Part shown: positions 59,943-64,000 of the stretch, one piece after another | How the letters are laid out: each line of letters begins with the position of its first letter | How positions within the stretch are numbered: the first letter of the stretch is position 1 | NCBI RefSeq assembly: GCF_015350995.1 | Contig: NZ_JADKRW010000004.1 | Coordinates: forward strand, 124,001 to 188,000 | From: Curtobacterium sp. VKM Ac-1393 | GTDB taxonomy: Bacteria > Actinomycetota > Actinomycetes > Actinomycetales > Microbacteriaceae | Direction of reading: 5' to 3' | Length of the DNA stretch: 64,000 bases | Notes under the pieces: generated by a model | The model's input: the letters and a program-made list of their open reading frames with translations, nothing else | The model's database searches: none | What the model was told of the DNA's origin: nothing | Program-made: the position numbers and the translations under genes

Positions 59943-61345
59943 GCGGGCACCTCCGTCCGTTCGGTCGTCTGCCGGGCCGGCGCGCGGTGCGCGCCGGCGG
60001 GTGGGGCCGTGGACTGGTCCGAGGCGGGCAGGCCGAACTCCTGGAAGGCGATCCGGGCCTCCAGGCCGTACACGGGGCGACCCGTGACGGACCGGATGAT
60101 CGATGCGTTCCGCCACGCACCCATCCCGAGGTCGGGCGCGGTCAGGCCGTGCGTGTGCTCCTCGGCGTTCTGCACCCAGATGCGTCCACCGAGGGTGTCG
60201 ACGTGGTGGTCGCGCGCGACCGCCAGGCGACCGCGACCGTCGCGGGCGACGAGGTGCTCGACGGGGTCAAGGAACCGCGGGACGCGCGGGGTGTACCCGG
60301 TGGCCAGGACGAGCCGTTCGACCTCGTGCTCGTACGTCTGGTCGAGCTGCTCGTGGCGGAGCGTCAGCCGGTACGTCCCCCGGTCGGCGAGCCACTCGGC
60401 GCCGACGACGCTCGTCTCGGTGCGCAGGGTCGTCGGGATCGGGCCACGCGCGCTGATCCGGTACAGCTGGTCGTAGAGCTCGTCGACGAGGTCGGCGCTG
60501 ATGCCCTTGTAGAGCCCGCGCTGTTCACGCCCCAGGTGGTCGCGGACGTCCTCGGGCAGCCCGTGGAAGTGGTCCGTGTACTCCGGACTCGTCATCTCGA
60601 GCGTGAGCTTGGTGTCCTCCATCGGGAAGAACCGCGGTGAGCGCGTGATCCAGTCGAGCCGGTACTCGTCGTGCCGGATGTCCTCGAGCAGTTCGCGGTA
60701 GACCTCGGCTGCGGACTGCCCGCTGCCGATCACCGCGATGCTGCCCGCCGTGCGGAGGGCATCGCGGTTCGGCAGGAACTCGGCGGAGTGGATCACCGGT
60801 CCGGCGATCCCACGCAGCGGGGCGGGGACCGATGGCTCCGTACCGATGCCGACCACGATGTGGCGTGCACGGTACGTCTCGGGACCCTGATCGGTCTCGG
60901 CGTGCACCGTGAACACATCCGTCGCCGGGTCGTGCTCGACCGCCGTGACGGACCGACCCCAGCGGAGGGTGTCGAGCCGGTCGGCGGCCCACCGGCAGTA
61001 CGCGTCGTACTCGCTGCGCAGGGGGTGGAAGTCCTCGCGGATGTAGAACGGGTACAGGCGGCCGGTCTCCTTGAGCCACGCGAGGAACGAGAACGGCGAG
61101 GTCGGGTCGGCCATCGTCACCAGGTCCGCCATGAAGGGCACCTGGATCGTGGCGTCGTCGAGCATCATGCCGTGGTGCCAGGCGAAGCCGTCGGCGGCGT
61201 CGAGGAACACCGCGTCGAGGTCGTCGATCGGGTCGGTCAGGCAGGCGAGGCCGAGGTTGAACGGGCCGATGCCGATGCCGATCAGGTCGTGGACCTCGTC
61301 GGCGCCGTCCGCGGCGGTGCGGTCGGCGGTGCGGTCGGCGGTCAT
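59939..61345 (-). CDS. Lysine/ornithine/diamine N-monooxygenase (DesB type)
   Basis: 468 residues. FAD site GIGIGPFNLGLACL near residue 25, FAWHHGMMLDDATIQVPFMA (substrate region), NADPH site AVIGSGQSAAEVYRELLED near 210, and a late LATGYTPRVPRFL. N-hydroxylates the diamine made by the decarboxylase, the hydroxamate-forming step of siderophore synthesis. Start 61345. Its start overlaps the decarboxylase stop and its stop overlaps the next start. Confidence 0.93.
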   Translation of the reverse strand: MTADRTADRTAADGADEVHDLIGIGIGPFNLGLACLTDPIDDLDAVFLDAADGFAWHHGMMLDDATIQVPFMADLVTMADPTSPFSFLAWLKETGRLYPFYIREDFHPLRSEYDAYCRWAADRLDTLRWGRSVTAVEHDPATDVFTVHAETDQGPETYRARHIVVGIGTEPSVPAPLRGIAGPVIHSAEFLPNRDALRTAGSIAVIGSGQSAAEVYRELLEDIRHDEYRLDWITRSPRFFPMEDTKLTLEMTSPEYTDHFHGLPEDVRDHLGREQRGLYKGISADLVDELYDQLYRISARGPIPTTLRTETSVVGAEWLADRGTYRLTLRHEQLDQTYEHEVERLVLATGYTPRVPRFLDPVEHLVARDGRGRLAVARDHHVDTLGGRIWVQNAEEHTHGLTAPDLGMGAWRNASIIRSVTGRPVYGLEARIAFQEFGLPASDQSTAPPAGAHRAPARQTTERTEVPA

Positions 61346-62796
61346 CGGGTCGCTCCCTCGGTCGTGGTGGTGACGGCTCGGACGCGCTCGGCCGTCGCGA
61401 CGACGTGCTCCAGCGACGCACGCATCTGGGCCGGGGTGGTCTCGGGGTTGAGCAGCGTCAGCTTGTTGCAGGGTCGGCCGTCGATCACGGTCTTCGCGAT
61501 GAGGACCCGGCCCTCGGCGAGCAGGGCCGCACGGATCGGAGCGACCAGCGCATCGGCGTCGTCGTCGGTCATGCCGGCGGGCTGCCAGCGGAACAACACC
61601 GTGCTGAGCTGCGTCGGGGCGACGAGCACCAGGTCGGGGTGTTCGTCGACGATCGCGTGGGTGGCTGCTGCCAGGTCGATCACCGCGTCGAACGCCGTGC
61701 CGATCGCGTCGGCGCCGGCGGCCCGCAGCGTCGCCCAGAGCTTCAGGGCGTCGAAGCGGCGGGTGGTCTGCAGCGACTTGTCGACCTGGTTCGGCTCGGC
61801 GGCGTCCTCGGGGTTCAGGTAGTCGGCGTACCAGGCCGTCCGGCGCAGGTCGGCCGGGTCACGGACGAGCAGCGCGCTCGAGGACACCGGCTGGAAGAAC
61901 GACTTGTGCAGGTCGGTCGTCACGCTGCGGGCCCGCTCGATGCCGTCGAGCAGGTGCCGCCGGGTCGGGGACACGAGCAGTCCACAGCCGTACGCGGCGT
62001 CGACGTGCATCCAGACGCCCTCGAGGTCGCACACGTCGGCGATCGGTTCGAGCGGGTCGATCACCCCGCGGTCGGTGGTGCCGGCGGTGGCGACGACGGC
62101 GATCGGGGTCCCGCCCGCGGCCCGGGTCGCGGCGATCGCCTCGGCGAGCGCTGCCGGTCGCATCCGGCCGGCATCGTCGGTGGCGACGTCGACCACGGCC
62201 TCGAGGCCGAGGAGCCGTGCCGACTTCGCGATGCTGAAGTGGGTCTCGGCCGTCGTGAACACGGTGCCGGTGGTCGCGCCTCCCGTCGCGCGCGCAGCTT
62301 CGCGGGCCAGCAGCAGCGCCTGCAGGTTGGACTGCGAGCCGCCGGAGGTGAAGATGCCGTCACCGGCCGCGAACCCGATCCTCCCGGCGAGCCAGGCGAC
62401 GACGTGCCGTTCGATCTCGGTGCCGATCCGCGACTGGTCCCAGGTGTCGACCGACGGGTTCACCGCGGCGAGGACGGACTCGGCGGCGACGGCGGGCAGG
62501 GCGACCGGGCAGTTCAGGTGGGCGAGGTAGCCGGGGTCGTGGAACCACACGGCCTCGCGGACGAACAGGTCGTCGAGTTCCGCGAGGGCACGGTCGGTCC
62601 CGAGGGGTTCCCCGTCCAGGTCGACGTCGTGCACCCGAGCCCGGAGGACGTCCGGAGCGGTGTCGGTCGTCGGACGGTCGGCGGCGGCGAAGCGGTCGGC
62701 CAGGCGGTCGACCGTCGACGTCACGGTGGAGCGGTAGCGCTCGGCGGTGGCCGAGGTCAGGATCTCGATGGGGACTGTCGGGTTGGAGGCTGTCAC
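61342..62796 (-). CDS. PLP-dependent diamine-forming decarboxylase (DesA type)
   Basis: 484 residues, group II decarboxylase fold. PLP lysine in TTDLHKSFFQPVSSSALLV, cofactor residues in HFSIAKSARLLG and MHVDAAYGCGLL. In desferrioxamine-type operons this enzyme makes cadaverine from lysine; 2,4-diaminobutyrate decarboxylases are close relatives. GTG 62796 is taken as the start because an iron box ends directly before it and the mRNA would begin there. The operon runs desA, desB, desCD type. Confidence 0.9.
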   Translation of the reverse strand: MTASNPTVPIEILTSATAERYRSTVTSTVDRLADRFAAADRPTTDTAPDVLRARVHDVDLDGEPLGTDRALAELDDLFVREAVWFHDPGYLAHLNCPVALPAVAAESVLAAVNPSVDTWDQSRIGTEIERHVVAWLAGRIGFAAGDGIFTSGGSQSNLQALLLAREAARATGGATTGTVFTTAETHFSIAKSARLLGLEAVVDVATDDAGRMRPAALAEAIAATRAAGGTPIAVVATAGTTDRGVIDPLEPIADVCDLEGVWMHVDAAYGCGLLVSPTRRHLLDGIERARSVTTDLHKSFFQPVSSSALLVRDPADLRRTAWYADYLNPEDAAEPNQVDKSLQTTRRFDALKLWATLRAAGADAIGTAFDAVIDLAAATHAIVDEHPDLVLVAPTQLSTVLFRWQPAGMTDDDADALVAPIRAALLAEGRVLIAKTVIDGRPCNKLTLLNPETTPAQMRASLEHVVATAERVRAVTTTTEGATR

Positions 62797-62797
62797 G

Positions 62798-62816
62798 TTA
62801 GGTAAGGCTAACCTCA
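62798..62816. promoter_or_regulatory. IdeR/DmdR iron box over the siderophore promoter
   Basis: TTAGGTAAGGCTAACCTCA matches the actinobacterial iron-box consensus at nearly all positions (TTAGGTTAGGCTAACCTAA). On the minus strand it covers a -10 (TAGCCT, 62810-62805) and ends two bases before the GTG at 62796. Iron-loaded repressor would block transcription, so the operon is expected only in low iron. Confidence 0.88.
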
Positions 62817-62889
62817 CCTGCTTTTTCGTGCCACCCGAACGAGGGGTGCCCCGACCGGCCGGGCGTGTCCGACGCCCCCACCGGGACTG

Positions 62890-64000
62890 TCAGGCGTTCA
62901 TGAACTCGCTCGGCCGCAGGGCCCGACCGACGATGCGCACGTCGCCGATCGACCCGACGAACACGTTGTCGAGCGCGTCGCCGTAGCGGTAGCCGCCGAG
63001 CAGCCACGGCTTGCCGATGGTGCTCAGCCCGTGGTTCCGGGTGGAGGGGTTCCGCACGACCGGGCATCCGTCGACGTAGAGCACGGTGTGCGCCCCGTCG
63101 TTCACCACGGCCACGTGCCACCAGGCCCCGAGCGGCAGCTCGTGCCCCCAGTTCGTCAGCGAGCCGTCCTGGCTCGCCGGGTACACGCACCACTGCAGTT
63201 CGCGGTCCCCCGACAGGCTCAGGGTCACGGCAGGCTCGGCCGGGTCGCCGTCGCCGTCGCCGGCCACCGTCGCCTTCCCCACCTGCCCGGCGCTCGAGTA
63301 CTGCGACAGCAGGGCGCTGAACCCGTTCGTGCTCGGGTCGAAGGTGGTCGGCAACGCGAAGAAGGCCTCGACCGTGTACCCGCGGGGGAACCGGGTCCGG
63401 TTGAGCGGCGCCGTGGGGACGGTCTGCAGGTGGTCGCCACCGGACTTGCCGCCCTGCAGCGCCAGGCTGCCGGCACCCGGCTGGTCGGGGTGGTGCCCGG
63501 CGGACCAGCGCAGCGCCCCGGCCACCGCGCCCGAGCGCCCGGCGACCACCAGGTCGTTCCCCCGCCCGCTCTGGTCGTGCACCCGCGTCGTCGGCACGAG
63601 CGCCGCTCCGTCGGCGTTGCCGTCGAACCGCCAGTACGCCAGCGTCCCGGGCACGAGCATGCGTGCCGCCGGACGGGAGGCCCGTGGTGCGACCGGCGCG
63701 AACCCCGCGAAGCGCGCGTCGAAGTCCACTGCCATGGTGAAGCGGTCGACGTCGCCGCTGAGGCGGAACTCCTGGGCCGCGAGCTCGTTCGCGTCACCGA
63801 GCCCACCGGCGAGCAGGAACGGCGAGAGGGTCTCGACGTCGATGACGTTCCGTTCGAGGTCGACGTGGTAGAGCCGGATCATGGCCGCCCCGCCGTAGTA
63901 GCGGTTCTGGTAGTTGGTCAGGTGCAGGGCGACGTCGTGGCCGGCGGCGTTCCGTGCGGTCGTGCGGCCCGGACCCCAGTAGTGCCCGTTGAGCGTCAGG
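62890..64000 (-). CDS. Metallophosphoesterase with LamG domain, 3' part
   Basis: The frame stays open to the window edge, so the N-terminus is missing. The first part reads LTLNGHYWGPGRTTARNAAG and then DVALHLTNYQNRYYGGAAMI, the last metal-binding strand of a calcineurin-like phosphoesterase (GH motif). After a linker comes a LamG/concanavalin-like domain (ALVPTTRVHDQSGRGNDLVV, TVEAFFALPTTFDP, WWHVAVVNDGAHTVLYVDG, LLGGYRYGDALDNVFVGSIG), which often binds sugars. Ends FMNA. Likely secreted; role in phosphate or nucleotide scavenging is inferred. Confidence 0.8.
   Translation of the reverse strand, partial: LTLNGHYWGPGRTTARNAAGHDVALHLTNYQNRYYGGAAMIRLYHVDLERNVIDVETLSPFLLAGGLGDANELAAQEFRLSGDVDRFTMAVDFDARFAGFAPVAPRASRPAARMLVPGTLAYWRFDGNADGAALVPTTRVHDQSGRGNDLVVAGRSGAVAGALRWSAGHHPDQPGAGSLALQGGKSGGDHLQTVPTAPLNRTRFPRGYTVEAFFALPTTFDPSTNGFSALLSQYSSAGQVGKATVAGDGDGDPAEPAVTLSLSGDRELQWCVYPASQDGSLTNWGHELPLGAWWHVAVVNDGAHTVLYVDGCPVVRNPSTRNHGLSTIGKPWLLGGYRYGDALDNVFVGSIGDVRIVGRALRPSEFMNA

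Overview
High-GC actinobacterial chromosome, most like Microbacteriaceae and probably Curtobacterium or a close relative. This is judged from GC near 70 %, many GTG starts, TANNNT promoters set 6-8 nt before leaderless start codons, and the run sucC-sucD-DUF6350-purN-purH. There is no rRNA, ordinary tRNA, insertion sequence, prophage or CRISPR array.

Layout. 1-5969: a partial gene, a TetR regulator, a decayed flavin reductase, a DUF3592 membrane protein, a secreted GH92 mannosidase and a PatB/MalY C-S lyase. 5970-6202: convergent intergenic region full of ACGCCGGCGT palindromes. 6203-11767: NagB, a Nudix protein and a four-gene ABC importer. 11944-12950: a lone HEPN-like protein (Rx4H motif), convergent with a small RNA that looks like a permuted, closed tRNA joined to a bulged stem (a candidate YrlA-type Y RNA). 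13048-19515: a mannoside operon (solute-binding lipoprotein, two permeases, GH38 alpha-mannosidase) with an operator in the promoter and an internal hairpin. 19738-28386: PhzF, a lipoprotein, a lamin-tail wall protein, a membrane protein, a ROK regulator, GNAT, ATL, TerD-type and DUF805 proteins. 28424-32700: heterodimeric ABC exporter behind a possible 40-codon leader ORF. 32728-39137: purH, purN, DUF6350, sucD, sucC. 39494-42738: small operons, including MpaB-like and FHA proteins.

42809-52089 is a compact type VII secretion module: an EccC/EssC-like ATPase divergent from two small WXG100-like proteins, a 628-residue WXG-headed effector whose C-terminus resembles the TNT NADase domain, and three small downstream genes (immunity or chaperone candidates, one SseB-like). 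Directly after it, 52114-55201 is an NAD salvage operon: a PRPP-synthetase-like protein, nicotinamide phosphoribosyltransferase and an NrtR-type regulator. A likely NAD-destroying toxin therefore sits beside NAD-rebuilding genes. 55220-57290 holds a PdxH-like oxidase and small membrane and secreted proteins. 57528-62796 is a desferrioxamine-type siderophore operon (desA, desB, and a desC-desD fusion) under an IdeR/DmdR iron box. The window ends inside a secreted metallophosphoesterase-LamG protein.

Functional links. GH92 (outside the cell), the mannoside importer, GH38 (inside) and NagB together suggest use of mannose- and GlcNAc-containing glycans. The effector, its neighbours and the NAD operon may form one attack-and-self-maintenance unit; that is inference.
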